A DNA stretch of 64,000 nucleotides from Thiopseudomonas acetoxidans (GCF_030362935.1 NZ_JAUCDY010000012.1:1-64000); one strand, 5' to 3'; numbered from the stretch's first letter, positions 17,258 to 26,442 are shown. Translations and numbers: made by a program. Notes: generated by a model not told the origin, from the sequence alone.

Positions 17258-19360
17258 GTGGCTCGTACTACCCCTATTAATCGCTACCGTAACATTGGTA
17301 TTTGTGCGCACGTTGACGCCGGTAAAACCACGACAACTGAACGTATCCTGTTTTATACAGGTGTTAACCATAAAATGGGTGAGACCCATGATGGTGCAAG
17401 TACTACTGACTGGATGGCGCAAGAACAAGAGCGTGGAATTACCATCACATCTGCAGCGGTTACAGCTTTCTGGGAAGGCTCAACCAAGCAGTATGATCGC
17501 TACCGTGTAAACGTTATCGATACACCTGGTCACGTTGACTTCACTATTGAGGTTGAGCGTTCACTGCGTGTTCTCGATGGCGCTGTCGTTGTATTCTGTG
17601 GTTCATCTGGTGTTGAGCCTCAGTCCGAGACTGTATGGCGTCAAGCCAACAAATACGGTGTTCCGCGTATCGTTTACGTAAACAAATTGGACCGTCAAGG
17701 TGCAGACTTTAAGCGTGTTTTGGGTCAAATCAAGCAGCGTTTAGGTCACACACCTGTGGCTCTGCAATTGCCGATCGGTATGGAAGAGAACTTTGTTGGC
17801 CAAGTTGACCTAATCACGATGAAAGCTCGTTATTGGGATGATGCTGACATGGGTCTGGTTTACCGTGAAGAAGACATTCCTGCGGATATGCTAGAGGATG
17901 CTGAAGAGTATCGCTCTTTGCTCGTTGAAGCAGCAGCAGAATCCAGTGAAGAATTGATGGACAAATATCTTGAAGGTGGTGAGTTAACCATCGATGAGAT
18001 TAAAGCTGGCTTGCGTGCGCGTACTATCGCTGGTGAAATCGTTCCAGCAGTATGTGGTTCATCTTTCAAGAACAAAGGTGTGCCATTGGTGCTTGACGCT
18101 GTGATTGACTACTTGCCTGCGCCAACTGAGATTCCACCTATTAAGGGTGTGCATCCAGACAACGAAGAGCAGGTTGATGAGCGCCCAGCAGATGACAATG
18201 CGCCTTTCTCAGCGCTGGCCTTTAAAATCGCCGCTGACCCCTTTGTGGGTACTTTGACCTTTATCCGTGTTTACTCCGGCGTTCTAGCTTCAGGTGACGC
18301 TGTATTGAACTCAGTAAAAGGCAAGCGCGAGCGTGTAGGTCGTATGGTGCAGATGCATGCTAACGATCGTCAGGAAATTAAAGAAGTGCGCGCGGGTGAC
18401 ATCGCGGCTCTGATCGGCATGAAAGATGTGACTACAGGGGATACTCTGTGCAACATTGACAAGCCAATTATTCTTGAGCGTATGGACTTCCCGGAGCCAG
18501 TTATTTCCGTTGCTGTGGAGCCAAAAACTAAAGCTGACCAAGAAAAAATGGGTATTGCTTTAGGCCGCTTAGCGCAAGAAGACCCATCGTTCCGGGTTAA
18601 GACTGACGAAGAAACAGGTCAAACCATTATTTCCGGTATGGGTGAGTTGCACTTGGATATTCTGGTTGACCGTATGCGTCGTGAATTCAACGTTGAGGCC
18701 AACATTGGTAAGCCGCAAGTGGCTTACCGTGAAACGATTCGCAACACCTGTGAGATCGAGGGTAAATTCGTTCGTCAGTCAGGTGGTCGTGGGCAGTTTG
18801 GTCATTGCTGGATTCGTTTCTCGCCTGCAGATGAAGGCCAGGAAGGTCTTGAATTTACAAATGAAATTGTTGGTGGTGTTATTCCGAAGGAATACATTCC
18901 TGCAGTTCAAAAAGGTATCGAAGAGCAGATGCAAAACGGTATTGTTGCCGGTTATCCGCTTCTCGGTCTAAAGGCAGCCGTTTTTGACGGTTCCTACCAC
19001 GATGTCGACTCAAGTGAAATGGCGTTTAAAATCGCTGCTTCGATGGCGACCAAGCAGTTAAGCACCAAAGGTGGAGCCGTACTGCTTGAGCCAGTAATGA
19101 AAGTCGAAGTGGTTACGCCAGAGGATTACATGGGTGATGTAATGGGTGACTTAAACCGTCGTCGTGGTCTGATCCAAGGTATGGATGACACGCCATCAGG
19201 CAAGGTTATTCGTGCAGAGGTTCCATTGGGTGAAATGTTTGGTTATGCGACCGACGTTCGCTCAATGTCTCAAGGCCGTGCTAGTTACTCCATGGAGTTC
19301 TCCAAATACGCTGAAGCTCCGGCAAACATTGCTGAAGCAATTATTAAAAACCAAGGTTAA
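17258..19360 (+). CDS. fusA: Elongation factor G
   Basis: EF-G drives translocation with GTP and helps recycle ribosomes with RRF. The start is GTG, preceded by GCGAGGA. The 700-aa protein shows AHVDAGKTTTTER near residue 17, DTPGHVDFT near 88 and NKLDRQGAD near 142, followed by domains II-V in usual order. It lies 18 nt after rpsG and 29 nt before the second tuf gene. Confidence 0.98.
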   Translation: MARTTPINRYRNIGICAHVDAGKTTTTERILFYTGVNHKMGETHDGASTTDWMAQEQERGITITSAAVTAFWEGSTKQYDRYRVNVIDTPGHVDFTIEVERSLRVLDGAVVVFCGSSGVEPQSETVWRQANKYGVPRIVYVNKLDRQGADFKRVLGQIKQRLGHTPVALQLPIGMEENFVGQVDLITMKARYWDDADMGLVYREEDIPADMLEDAEEYRSLLVEAAAESSEELMDKYLEGGELTIDEIKAGLRARTIAGEIVPAVCGSSFKNKGVPLVLDAVIDYLPAPTEIPPIKGVHPDNEEQVDERPADDNAPFSALAFKIAADPFVGTLTFIRVYSGVLASGDAVLNSVKGKRERVGRMVQMHANDRQEIKEVRAGDIAALIGMKDVTTGDTLCNIDKPIILERMDFPEPVISVAVEPKTKADQEKMGIALGRLAQEDPSFRVKTDEETGQTIISGMGELHLDILVDRMRREFNVEANIGKPQVAYRETIRNTCEIEGKFVRQSGGRGQFGHCWIRFSPADEGQEGLEFTNEIVGGVIPKEYIPAVQKGIEEQMQNGIVAGYPLLGLKAAVFDGSYHDVDSSEMAFKIAASMATKQLSTKGGAVLLEPVMKVEVVTPEDYMGDVMGDLNRRRGLIQGMDDTPSGKVIRAEVPLGEMFGYATDVRSMSQGRASYSMEFSKYAEAPANIAEAIIKNQG

Positions 19361-19389
19361 TCCCGCCAATTAGTAAGAGGTTACATATC

Positions 19390-20589
19390 GTGGCTAAGGA
19401 AAAATTCGAACGTAGTAAACCGCACTTGAACGTAGGCACCATTGGTCATGTTGACCATGGTAAAACTACTCTGACTGCTGCTCTGACGCGCGTTTGTGCT
19501 GAAGTATGGGGCGGTGCAGGTGCATCAAAAGGTTATGACCAAATCGATAATGCGCCAGAAGAAAAAGCGCGTGGAATCACCATCAGTGCGTCGCACGTAG
19601 AGTACGATTCACCGACTCGTCACTACGCACACGTAGACTGCCCAGGTCACGCTGACTATGTTAAAAACATGATCACTGGTGCTGCGCAGATGGATGGTGC
19701 GATTCTGGTTTGTTCAGCGGCTGATGGCCCTATGCCTCAGACGCGTGAGCACATCCTATTGTCCCGTCAGGTGGGTGTTCCGTACATCGTTGTATTCCTG
19801 AACAAAGCGGACATGGTTGACGATGAAGAGTTGCTTGAGCTGGTAGAAATGGAAGTGCGTGACTTGCTCAGCACTTACGATTTCCCAGGCGACGACACAC
19901 CAATCATCACCGGTTCTGCGTTAATGGCGCTTAACGGCGAAGATGAAAACGGCATGGGTACTACTGCAGTTAAAACGCTGGTAGAAACTCTTGACTCCTA
20001 CATCCCAGAGCCAGAGCGTGCCATTGATCAGGCGTTCTTGATGCCGATTGAAGACGTATTCTCCATTGCTGGTCGTGGTACTGTGGTAACCGGTCGTATC
20101 GAGCGCGGTATCATTAAAGTGGGTGAGGAAGTTGAAATTGTTGGTGTTAAAGACACCACCAAAACTACCTGTACCGGTGTTGAGATGTTCCGTAAGCTGC
20201 TTGACGAAGGTCGCGCAGGTGAGAACGTTGGTGTTCTGTTGCGTGGTGTTAAGCGTGAAGAGGTTGAGCGTGGTCAAGTATTGGCCAAGCCGGGCACTAT
20301 CAAGCCGCACACTCAGTTCGAAGCGGAAGTGTACGTACTGTCCAAAGAAGAGGGTGGTCGTCACACGCCTTTCTTTAAAGGCTACCGTCCACAGTTTTAC
20401 TTCCGTACTACAGACGTTACTGGTAGCTGTGAGTTGCCAGAAGGCGTTGAGATGGTAATGCCAGGTGATAACGTTAAACTTGACGTTACCCTGATCAACC
20501 CAATCGCCATGGAAGAAGGCCTACGCTTCGCAATTCGCGAAGGTGGCCGTACCGTTGGTGCTGGTGTTGTAGCAAAAATTATTGCTTAA
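19390..20589 (+). CDS. tufA: Elongation factor Tu (copy 2, str operon)
   Basis: This second EF-Tu gene begins with GTG, unlike the ATG of copy 1. The 399-aa product has Ile242, Asp255 and Glu291 where copy 1 has Val, Glu and Asp; all are conservative and lie in or near domain 2. Near-identity to copy 1 points to gene conversion. It closes the str operon and is followed by a strong terminator at 20606-20628. Confidence 0.97.
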   Translation: MAKEKFERSKPHLNVGTIGHVDHGKTTLTAALTRVCAEVWGGAGASKGYDQIDNAPEEKARGITISASHVEYDSPTRHYAHVDCPGHADYVKNMITGAAQMDGAILVCSAADGPMPQTREHILLSRQVGVPYIVVFLNKADMVDDEELLELVEMEVRDLLSTYDFPGDDTPIITGSALMALNGEDENGMGTTAVKTLVETLDSYIPEPERAIDQAFLMPIEDVFSIAGRGTVVTGRIERGIIKVGEEVEIVGVKDTTKTTCTGVEMFRKLLDEGRAGENVGVLLRGVKREEVERGQVLAKPGTIKPHTQFEAEVYVLSKEEGGRHTPFFKGYRPQFYFRTTDVTGSCELPEGVEMVMPGDNVKLDVTLINPIAMEEGLRFAIREGGRTVGAGVVAKIIA

Positions 20590-20605
20590 TTTTTGCTAAT
20601 TAATA

Positions 20606-20628
20606 AAGCCCCCGCTTAGGGGGCTTTT
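20606..20628 (+). terminator. Rho-independent terminator of the str operon
   Basis: AAGCCCCC (20606-20613) and GGGGGCTT (20619-20626) form a perfect stem with a GCTTA loop, followed by TT and further T-rich bases. It lies 17 nt after tufA and 10 nt before the S10 promoter. Confidence 0.9.
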
Positions 20629-20637
20629 CTATTGTTG

Positions 20638-20666
20638 TTGACATGTTGTTTAGAGGCTATTAGAAT
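20638..20666 (+). promoter_or_regulatory. Sigma-70 promoter of the S10 operon
   Basis: A perfect -35 TTGACA (20638-20643), a 17-nt spacer and -10 TAGAAT (20661-20666) are followed by a GC-rich start region. The transcript would begin near 20673, giving a leader of only about 57 nt before rpsJ. Confidence 0.85.
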
Positions 20667-20729
20667 TGCGCCTCCTTTTAATAGGTGCGCGCTGCTTAAT
20701 AGGTAGCTAAACAAGAGTCTGAGGTCAAA

Positions 20730-21041
20730 ATGCAGAATCAACAAATCCGTATTCGGTTGAAGGCATTTGATCATCGCCTGATTGATCAATCTACCCAAGA
20801 AATCGTGGAAACCGCGAAAAGAACTGGGGCTCAGGTGCGTGGTCCAATCCCATTGCCGACTCGCAAAGAGCGATTTACCGTTCTTGTATCACCGCACGTC
20901 AACAAAGATGCGCGTGATCAGTACGAAATTCGCACACATAAACGCGTACTGGATATTGTCCAGCCAACAGATAAAACTGTTGATGCGTTGATGAAACTTG
21001 ATCTGGCAGCTGGTGTGGAAGTACAGATCAGCCTCGGCTAA
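20730..21041 (+). CDS. rpsJ: 30S ribosomal protein S10 (NusE)
   Basis: S10 is a 30S head protein and also acts as NusE with NusB in antitermination. The 103-aa protein begins [20 protein letters not shown] and contains [16 protein letters not shown]. It is the first gene of the S10 operon. An 80-nt gap separates it from rplC. Confidence 0.98.
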
Positions 21042-21121
21042 AACATCCGTTTTAGTCGTGTAACGCTCTGAAATGGGCGGCCATAGCGGGTGAGAGCCCC
21101 GTACACAAATGAGGTCCTAAT

Positions 21122-21757
21122 ATGACAATAGGTTTAGTCGGTCGTAAGTGCGGTATGACCCGTATTTTCACCGAAGAGGGTGTCTCGATTCCGGTCACTG
21201 TAATTGAAGTGGAGCCGAATCGTATCACTCAGGTTAAGTCAGAAGAAACTGATGGCTACCGTGCTATTCAGGTAACTGTGGGTGAGCGTCGTGCTTCTCG
21301 CGTTACTAAAGCACAGGCAGGTCATTTTGCTAAAGCTGGCGTTGCAGCTGGCCGCAAAGTTTTGGAGTTTCGCCTTGAAGAAGGTGAATACCAAGCTGGC
21401 GACCAATTAACAGCTGAAATCTTTACTGCTGGTCAAATCGTTGATGTAACGGGCCAGTCAAAAGGTAAGGGCTTCGCCGGTACCATTAAGCGCTGGAATT
21501 TTGCTGGTCAGGATGCCTCTCACGGTAACTCTGTCTCGCACCGTGTTCCGGGCTCCATTGGTCAGTGCCAAACACCAGGACGTGTATTTAAAGGCAAGAA
21601 GATGTCTGGCCACATGGGTGCTGAGCGTAAGACTGTTCAGTCCTTAGAAATCGTTCGTGTTGATGCTGAGCGTAATTTATTGCTTGTAAAGGGTGCTGTT
21701 CCTGGCGCTACTGGCGGTGATGTTATCGTTCGTCCAACCACTAAAGGTCGCAGTTAA
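21122..21757 (+). CDS. rplC: 50S ribosomal protein L3
   Basis: L3 is an early assembly protein reaching toward the peptidyl transferase centre. The 211-aa protein has the GLVGRKCGMTRIF start and the central loop FAGQDASHGNSVSHRVPGSIGQ, whose Gln is the PrmB methylation target in relatives. rplD follows after 14 nt. Confidence 0.98.
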   Translation: MTIGLVGRKCGMTRIFTEEGVSIPVTVIEVEPNRITQVKSEETDGYRAIQVTVGERRASRVTKAQAGHFAKAGVAAGRKVLEFRLEEGEYQAGDQLTAEIFTAGQIVDVTGQSKGKGFAGTIKRWNFAGQDASHGNSVSHRVPGSIGQCQTPGRVFKGKKMSGHMGAERKTVQSLEIVRVDAERNLLLVKGAVPGATGGDVIVRPTTKGRS

Positions 21758-21771
21758 GAGGGAGTGCCGAA

Positions 21772-22374
21772 ATGCAAGTAAATGTAAATGGCGCCCAAGC
21801 AATTGATGTTTGTGAGCGTACTTTTGGCGGCGAATTTAACGAGACTCTTGTTCACCAAGCCGTAGTAGCCTACATGGCTGGTGGTCGCCAAGGCAGTAAA
21901 AAACAAAAAACCCGCTCTGAAGTGTCTGGTGGTGGTCGTAAGCCATGGCGTCAGAAGGGTACTGGTCGCGCACGCGCCGGTACAATCCGTTCCCCGATTT
22001 GGCGTGGGGGTGGTGCAACATTTGCTGCACGCCCACAGGATCACACACAGAAGTTGAACAAAAAGATGTATCGCGCTGCGATGCGTTCTATCTTGTCTGA
22101 GCTGGTTCGCCAAGATCGTCTAGTCGTTGTTGAAGAGTTTGCAGTTAGTGCACCTAAGACTAAGGATTTGGTAGAAAAACTGAATGCTTTGGATTTGCAG
22201 AATGTATTAATTGTTTCCGAAGACATTGAGCAAAATCTTTATTTGGCTGCACGTAACCTTCCTCATGTGGATGTGCTTGATGTGCAAGGCTCAGACCCAG
22301 TAAGCCTAATTGCTTATGATAAGGTTCTGATGACTGTGTCAGCCATTAAGAAGTTTGAGGAGTTATTGGGATGA
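21772..22374 (+). CDS. rplD: 50S ribosomal protein L4
   Basis: L4 lines the exit tunnel; in E. coli it also represses the S10 operon at the mRNA leader. The 200-aa protein contains the tunnel loop RSEVSGGGRKPWRQKGTGRAR and IRSPIWRGGG. It overlaps rplW by 4 nt (ATGA). The operon leader here is much shorter than the enteric L4 target. Confidence 0.98.
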   Translation: MQVNVNGAQAIDVCERTFGGEFNETLVHQAVVAYMAGGRQGSKKQKTRSEVSGGGRKPWRQKGTGRARAGTIRSPIWRGGGATFAARPQDHTQKLNKKMYRAAMRSILSELVRQDRLVVVEEFAVSAPKTKDLVEKLNALDLQNVLIVSEDIEQNLYLAARNLPHVDVLDVQGSDPVSLIAYDKVLMTVSAIKKFEELLG

Positions 22375-22670
22375 ACCAGGAACGCGTATTTAAAGTGCTG
22401 CTTGGCCCACATATCTCCGAGAAGGCGACTATGTTAGCCGATGGCAAAAACCAGTTTGTATTTAAAGTTGCGATTGATGCAACCAAGCTGGAAATCAAAA
22501 ATGCTGTAGAAGCCCTGTTCGAAGTGAAAGTAGCTGATGTTAACACCGTTAAAGTTGACGGTAAGACTAAGCGTACAGCGCGCGGACTGGGTAAGCGTAA
22601 GGACTGGAAAAAAGCCTATATCGCCCTACAGCCCGGTCAAGACATTGACTTCACTAGCAGTGCTGAATAA
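22371..22670 (+). CDS. rplW: 50S ribosomal protein L23
   Basis: L23 sits at the tunnel exit and docks trigger factor and SRP. The 99-aa protein has LLGPHISEKATMLAD near its start and the RTARGLGKRKDWKKAYI segment. It overlaps rplD by 4 nt and precedes rplB by 13 nt. Confidence 0.97.
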   Translation: MNQERVFKVLLGPHISEKATMLADGKNQFVFKVAIDATKLEIKNAVEALFEVKVADVNTVKVDGKTKRTARGLGKRKDWKKAYIALQPGQDIDFTSSAE

Positions 22671-22683
22671 GTAGAGGTGTATC

Positions 22684-23505
22684 ATGGCAATTGTTAAAAG
22701 CAAGCCGACTTCTGCTGGACGCCGTTTTGTCGTTCGCGTAGTCAATAAGGAGCTGCACAAAGGCTCTCCTTATGCGCCGCTGCTGGAAAAGAAAACTAAA
22801 ACCGGTGGCCGCAATAATAATGGTCGTATTACCACTCGTCACGTTGGTGGTGGTCACAAGCAACAATATCGTATTATCGATTTTCGTCGTAACAAAGACG
22901 GCATCCCTGCGACTGTTGAACGCTTAGAGTACGATCCAAACCGCAGTGCACACATTGCATTGCTTAAGTATGCAGACGGTGAGCGTCGCTATATTTTAGC
23001 ACCTAAAGGTGTTAGTGCTGGCGAGCAGTTGCTGTCAGGCGAACATGCGCCTATCAAAGCGGGTAACACTTTACCGCTGCGTAGCATACCAGTAGGTTCT
23101 ACCATTCACGGTATTGAGCTTAAGCCAGGTAAGGGTGCGCAAATGGCACGCTCTGCTGGTACTTCCGCTCAGTTGATTGCACGTGATGGAGCTTACGTTA
23201 CTCTGCGTTTACGTTCAGGTGAAATGCGTAAAGTGTTAGCCGAATGTCGCGCAACTTTAGGCGAAGTTTCAAACCATGAACACTTCTTGCGCTCTTTAGG
23301 CAAGGCAGGTGCTTCACGTTGGGCGGGTATTCGTCCAAGCGTACGTGGTGCTGCGATGAACCCAGTTGATCACCCACATGGTGGTGGTGAAGGCCGTACT
23401 AAAGGTGGTCGCCATCCAGTTACTCCATGGGGTCGCCCAACTAAGGGTGGCAAAACCCGTACTAATAAGCGTACGAACAAGATGATCGTTCATCGCCGTA
23501 AATAA
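22684..23505 (+). CDS. rplB: 50S ribosomal protein L2
   Basis: L2 supports subunit association and the peptidyl transferase region. The 273-aa protein has the RNA-binding core and the conserved C-terminal segment NPVDHPHGGGEGR, with the histidine needed for full activity in relatives. Its length and both ends match the family. Confidence 0.98.
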   Translation: MAIVKSKPTSAGRRFVVRVVNKELHKGSPYAPLLEKKTKTGGRNNNGRITTRHVGGGHKQQYRIIDFRRNKDGIPATVERLEYDPNRSAHIALLKYADGERRYILAPKGVSAGEQLLSGEHAPIKAGNTLPLRSIPVGSTIHGIELKPGKGAQMARSAGTSAQLIARDGAYVTLRLRSGEMRKVLAECRATLGEVSNHEHFLRSLGKAGASRWAGIRPSVRGAAMNPVDHPHGGGEGRTKGGRHPVTPWGRPTKGGKTRTNKRTNKMIVHRRK

Positions 23506-23518
23506 TTGAGGATAACAA

Positions 23519-23794
23519 ATGTCACGTTCTCTTAAGAAAGGTCCATTTATTGACCTTCACCTGTTAAAGAAGGTTGAGACTGCGGTTGAAAAGAACGATC
23601 GTAAACCAGTGAAAACTTGGTCACGTCGCTCAATGATACTACCGCAGATGGTTGGTCTAACTATTGCAGTTCACAACGGTCGTCAGCATGTACCTGTGTT
23701 GATCGGTGAAGATATGGTTGGTCATAAGTTAGGCGAATTTGCTGCAACACGTACCTATCGTGGTCACGTTGCAGACAAAAAAGGCAAGCGTTAA
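23519..23794 (+). CDS. rpsS: 30S ribosomal protein S19
   Basis: S19 forms a complex with S13 in the 30S head. The 91-aa protein begins SRSLKKGPFIDLHLLKKV and ends in HVADKKGKR, with the conserved RRSMILPQMVG and FAATRTYRGH motifs. It lies in the S10 operon 13 nt after rplB. Confidence 0.98.
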   Translation: MSRSLKKGPFIDLHLLKKVETAVEKNDRKPVKTWSRRSMILPQMVGLTIAVHNGRQHVPVLIGEDMVGHKLGEFAATRTYRGHVADKKGKR

Positions 23795-23805
23795 GGGGTG
23801 AGATG

Positions 23806-24138
23806 ATGGAAGTAGCCGCAAAGTTATCGGGCGCTCGCATTTCTGCCCAAAAAGCCCGTTTGGTTGCTGACCAAATTCGCGGGAAGAAAGTAGATGAAGC
23901 GCTCAACCTACTAACTTTCAGCAGCAAAAAAGCTGCTGAGATTATTAAAAAAGTGCTTGAATCTGCGATAGCCAATGCCGAGCATAACGAAGGTGCTGAT
24001 GTTGACGATTTAAGCGTCTCAACAGTCTTTGTTAACGAAGGGCGTTCGATGAAGCGTATCAGACCACGTGCCAAAGGCCGTGCAGATCGAATCATCAAGC
24101 GGTCTTGCCATATCACTGTCAAGGTCGCAGACAAGTAA
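23806..24138 (+). CDS. rplV: 50S ribosomal protein L22
   Basis: L22 has a globular part on the ribosome surface and a hairpin lining the exit tunnel near the macrolide site. The 110-aa protein begins MEVAAKLSGARISAQKARLV and has the hairpin RPRAKGRADRI intact. Two ATG codons stand in tandem (23803, 23806); the second gives the N-terminus usual in Pseudomonas. Confidence 0.97.
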   Translation: MEVAAKLSGARISAQKARLVADQIRGKKVDEALNLLTFSSKKAAEIIKKVLESAIANAEHNEGADVDDLSVSTVFVNEGRSMKRIRPRAKGRADRIIKRSCHITVKVADK

Positions 24139-24151
24139 CGGAGTTTAACAG

Positions 24152-24838
24152 ATGGGTCAGAAAGTACATCCCATAGGCATACGCCTGGGTATAGTCAAGG
24201 ATCACGCATCGGTTTGGTATTCAGACAGCAAAAATTATGCTGACTACTTAAATGCCGATTTAGAAGCTCGTGCGTATCTATTCGACAAACTAAAAAACGC
24301 GTCCGTTAGCCGTGTCGAGATTGCTCGTCCGGCTCAGACAGCACGTATTACCATCCACACTGCTCGTCCTGGAATCATTATCGGGAAGAAAGGTGAGGAT
24401 GTTGAAAAGCTGCGTCAGGACCTGACCAAGAAAATGGGTGTGCCCGTGCACATCAATATTGAAGAGATCCGCAAGCCGGAGCTTGACAGTATGCTCGTTG
24501 CTCAGAGCGTAGCTCAGCAGCTGGAGCGCCGTGTAATGTTCCGTCGTGCGATGAAGCGCGCGGTACAAAATGCAATGCGCATTGGTGCCAAAGGCATCAA
24601 AATCCAAGTGAGCGGTCGTCTTGGTGGTGCTGAAATTGCACGTACAGAATGGTATCGCGAAGGCCGTGTGCCATTGCACACGCTGCGCGCTGATATCGAT
24701 TATGCCACCTATGAGGCGCACACCACTTACGGTGTGATTGGTGTGAAAGTTTGGATCTTTAAGGGCGAAGTTATTGGCGGCCGTACAGAAGAAACTAAAC
24801 CAACATCACCAGCGCCACGTAAAAAAGCTGCACGTTAA
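24152..24838 (+). CDS. rpsC: 30S ribosomal protein S3
   Basis: S3 sits at the mRNA entry tunnel and has helicase activity with S4. The 228-aa protein has an N-terminal KH domain with IIGKKGEDVEKLR (GXXG loop) and the C-terminal domain with GRLGGAEIARTEWYREGRVPL. rplP follows after 12 nt. Confidence 0.98.
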   Translation: MGQKVHPIGIRLGIVKDHASVWYSDSKNYADYLNADLEARAYLFDKLKNASVSRVEIARPAQTARITIHTARPGIIIGKKGEDVEKLRQDLTKKMGVPVHINIEEIRKPELDSMLVAQSVAQQLERRVMFRRAMKRAVQNAMRIGAKGIKIQVSGRLGGAEIARTEWYREGRVPLHTLRADIDYATYEAHTTYGVIGVKVWIFKGEVIGGRTEETKPTSPAPRKKAAR

Positions 24839-24850
24839 GGAGTACGCAAC

Positions 24851-25264
24851 ATGTTACAACCAAAGCGTACGAAGTTCCGCAAGATGATGACAGGCCACAA
24901 CCGTGGTCTAGCTCAACGCGGAAGCAAGGTTAGCTTCGGCGAGTATGCTCTTAAAGCTACTGGTCGCGGTCGACTCACTGCGCGTCAGATTGAAGCCGGC
25001 CGTCGTGCCCTTACACGTCACGTTAAGCGTGGCGGTAAAATCTGGATTCGCGTTTTCCCTGACAAGCCAATTACCAAGAAGCCCTTAGAAGTACGTATGG
25101 GTAAAGGTAAAGGTTCAGTAGAGTATTGGGTAGCTTTGATTCAGCCCGGAAAAGTACTTTACGAGATTGAAGGTGTTACAGAAGAATTGGCGCGTGAAGC
25201 TTTTGCTTTAGCTGCTGCTAAATTGCCTGTCGCAACATCTTTTGTTAAGCGGACGGTGATGTGA
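24851..25264 (+). CDS. rplP: 50S ribosomal protein L16
   Basis: L16 organises the A-site tRNA elbow region of the 50S. The 137-aa protein begins MLQPKRTKFRKMMTGHNRGLA and carries RHVKRGGKIWIRVFPDKPIT; the conserved Arg in that stretch is a hydroxylation target (YcfD) in relatives. Its stop shares one base with the rpmC start (TGATG). Confidence 0.98.
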   Translation: MLQPKRTKFRKMMTGHNRGLAQRGSKVSFGEYALKATGRGRLTARQIEAGRRALTRHVKRGGKIWIRVFPDKPITKKPLEVRMGKGKGSVEYWVALIQPGKVLYEIEGVTEELAREAFALAAAKLPVATSFVKRTVM

Positions 25265-25455
25265 TGAAAGCTAACGAACTTCGTGAAAAAACAGTAGAGC
25301 AACTCAAAGAGCAATTGCTGCAATTATTGCGTGATCAGTTTAATTTGCGTATGCAAAAAGCCACTGGTCAGTTGTCGCAGTCGCACCTGCTCACACAAGT
25401 TAGACGCGATATTGCCCGCGTTAAAACTGTGCTCAACCAGAAGGCAGGTAACTAA
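25264..25455 (+). CDS. rpmC: 50S ribosomal protein L29
   Basis: L29 is a small two-helix protein at the tunnel exit. The 63-aa product begins MKANELREKTVEQLKEQLL. The ATG at 25264 is used, not the in-frame GTG three bases earlier, because it gives the family N-terminus and a TGATG coupling with rplP. rpsQ follows after 2 nt. Confidence 0.96.
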   Translation: MKANELREKTVEQLKEQLLQLLRDQFNLRMQKATGQLSQSHLLTQVRRDIARVKTVLNQKAGN

Positions 25456-25457
25456 TC

Positions 25458-25724
25458 ATGGCTGAAGCTCAGAAAGTTATTCGTACACTGACGGGTCGTG
25501 TTGTCAGTGACAAAATGGATAAAACAATCACCGTGCTCATCGAGCGTCGCGTCAAGCACCCTGTGTACGGTAAATATCTTAAGCGTTCGACAAAACTGCA
25601 CGCGCACGATGAAACCAATCAATGCCAAGTGGGCGACAAGGTCACTATTAGTGAAACCCGTCCACAATCTAAGACTAAGTCTTGGGCTTTGGTTGAAGTT
25701 GTCGAGCGCGCAGAAGTTGTTTAG
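25458..25724 (+). CDS. rpsQ: 30S ribosomal protein S17
   Basis: S17 is a primary 16S rRNA binder of the 30S body with an OB fold. The 88-aa protein has LTGRVVSDKMDKTITVLIERR and GDKVTISETRPQSKTKSW. It is the last gene of the S10 operon; the spc genes continue after only 22 nt, with no terminator seen. Confidence 0.98.
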   Translation: MAEAQKVIRTLTGRVVSDKMDKTITVLIERRVKHPVYGKYLKRSTKLHAHDETNQCQVGDKVTISETRPQSKTKSWALVEVVERAEVV

Positions 25725-25746
25725 GACCTAGGGTCGGAGAGATTTT

Positions 25747-26115
25747 ATGATTCAGACTCAATCTATGCTCGATGTCGCTGATAACAGCGGTGCACGTCGT
25801 GTAATGTGTATTAAGGTTCTAGGTGGTTCACACCGTCGCTATGCCCGTATCGGGGACATCATTAAGGTCACCGTTAAGGAAGCAATTCCACGTGGTAAAG
25901 TTAAAAAGGGCCAGGTAATGACCGCTGTGGTTGTGCGTACCGCTCATGGTGTACGTCGCCCAGATGGTTCAATCATTCGTTTCGATGGCAATGCTGCTGT
26001 GTTGTTAAACAACAAGCAAGAGCCAATCGGTACCCGCATCTTCGGACCAGTGACGCGTGAACTTCGTACAGAGAAGTTTATGAAAATCGTCTCACTGGCG
26101 CCTGAAGTGCTGTAA
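25747..26115 (+). CDS. rplN: 50S ribosomal protein L14
   Basis: L14 forms intersubunit bridges and binds RsfS. The 122-aa protein begins MIQTQSMLDVADNSGARRVMC and ends with REKFMKIVSLAPEVL-like sequence. It is the first gene of the spc block and follows rpsQ closely, so S10 and spc may be one transcript here. Confidence 0.98.
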   Translation: MIQTQSMLDVADNSGARRVMCIKVLGGSHRRYARIGDIIKVTVKEAIPRGKVKKGQVMTAVVVRTAHGVRRPDGSIIRFDGNAAVLLNNKQEPIGTRIFGPVTRELRTEKFMKIVSLAPEVL

Positions 26116-26127
26116 GGAGTAGCCGTC

Positions 26128-26442
26128 ATGCAAAAGATTCGTCGTAACGACGAGATCATCGTCATCGCCGGCAAGGATAAAGGCAAACGTGGTAAGGTGC
26201 AGAAAATATTAGCAGACGGTCGCGTACTCGTGGCTGGCGTTAATATGGTCAAGCGTCATACCAAGCCTAATCCGATGTCCGGACAACAAGGCGGTATCGT
26301 CGAGAAAGAAGCACCAATCCATGCTTCAAACGTGGCTATTTTCAATAGCGAAACCAACAAAGCAGATCGCGTAGGTTTCAAAGTTGAGGATGGCGAGAAA
26401 ATTCGTGTTTTCAAGTCGACCAATAAACCGGTCCAGGCTTGA
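26128..26442 (+). CDS. rplX: 50S ribosomal protein L24
   Basis: L24 is an assembly initiator that contacts 23S domain I. The 104-aa protein has a KOW-type start (RRNDEIIVIAGKDKGKRGKV) and the loop TKPNPMSGQQGGIVEKEAPI. rplE follows after 19 nt. Confidence 0.97.
   Translation: MQKIRRNDEIIVIAGKDKGKRGKVQKILADGRVLVAGVNMVKRHTKPNPMSGQQGGIVEKEAPIHASNVAIFNSETNKADRVGFKVEDGEKIRVFKSTNKPVQA

Noticed and set aside
23661..24134. 157-codon minus-strand frame across rpsS and rplV
   Set aside because: Covers two conserved ribosomal genes in the opposite direction and has no recognised domain.
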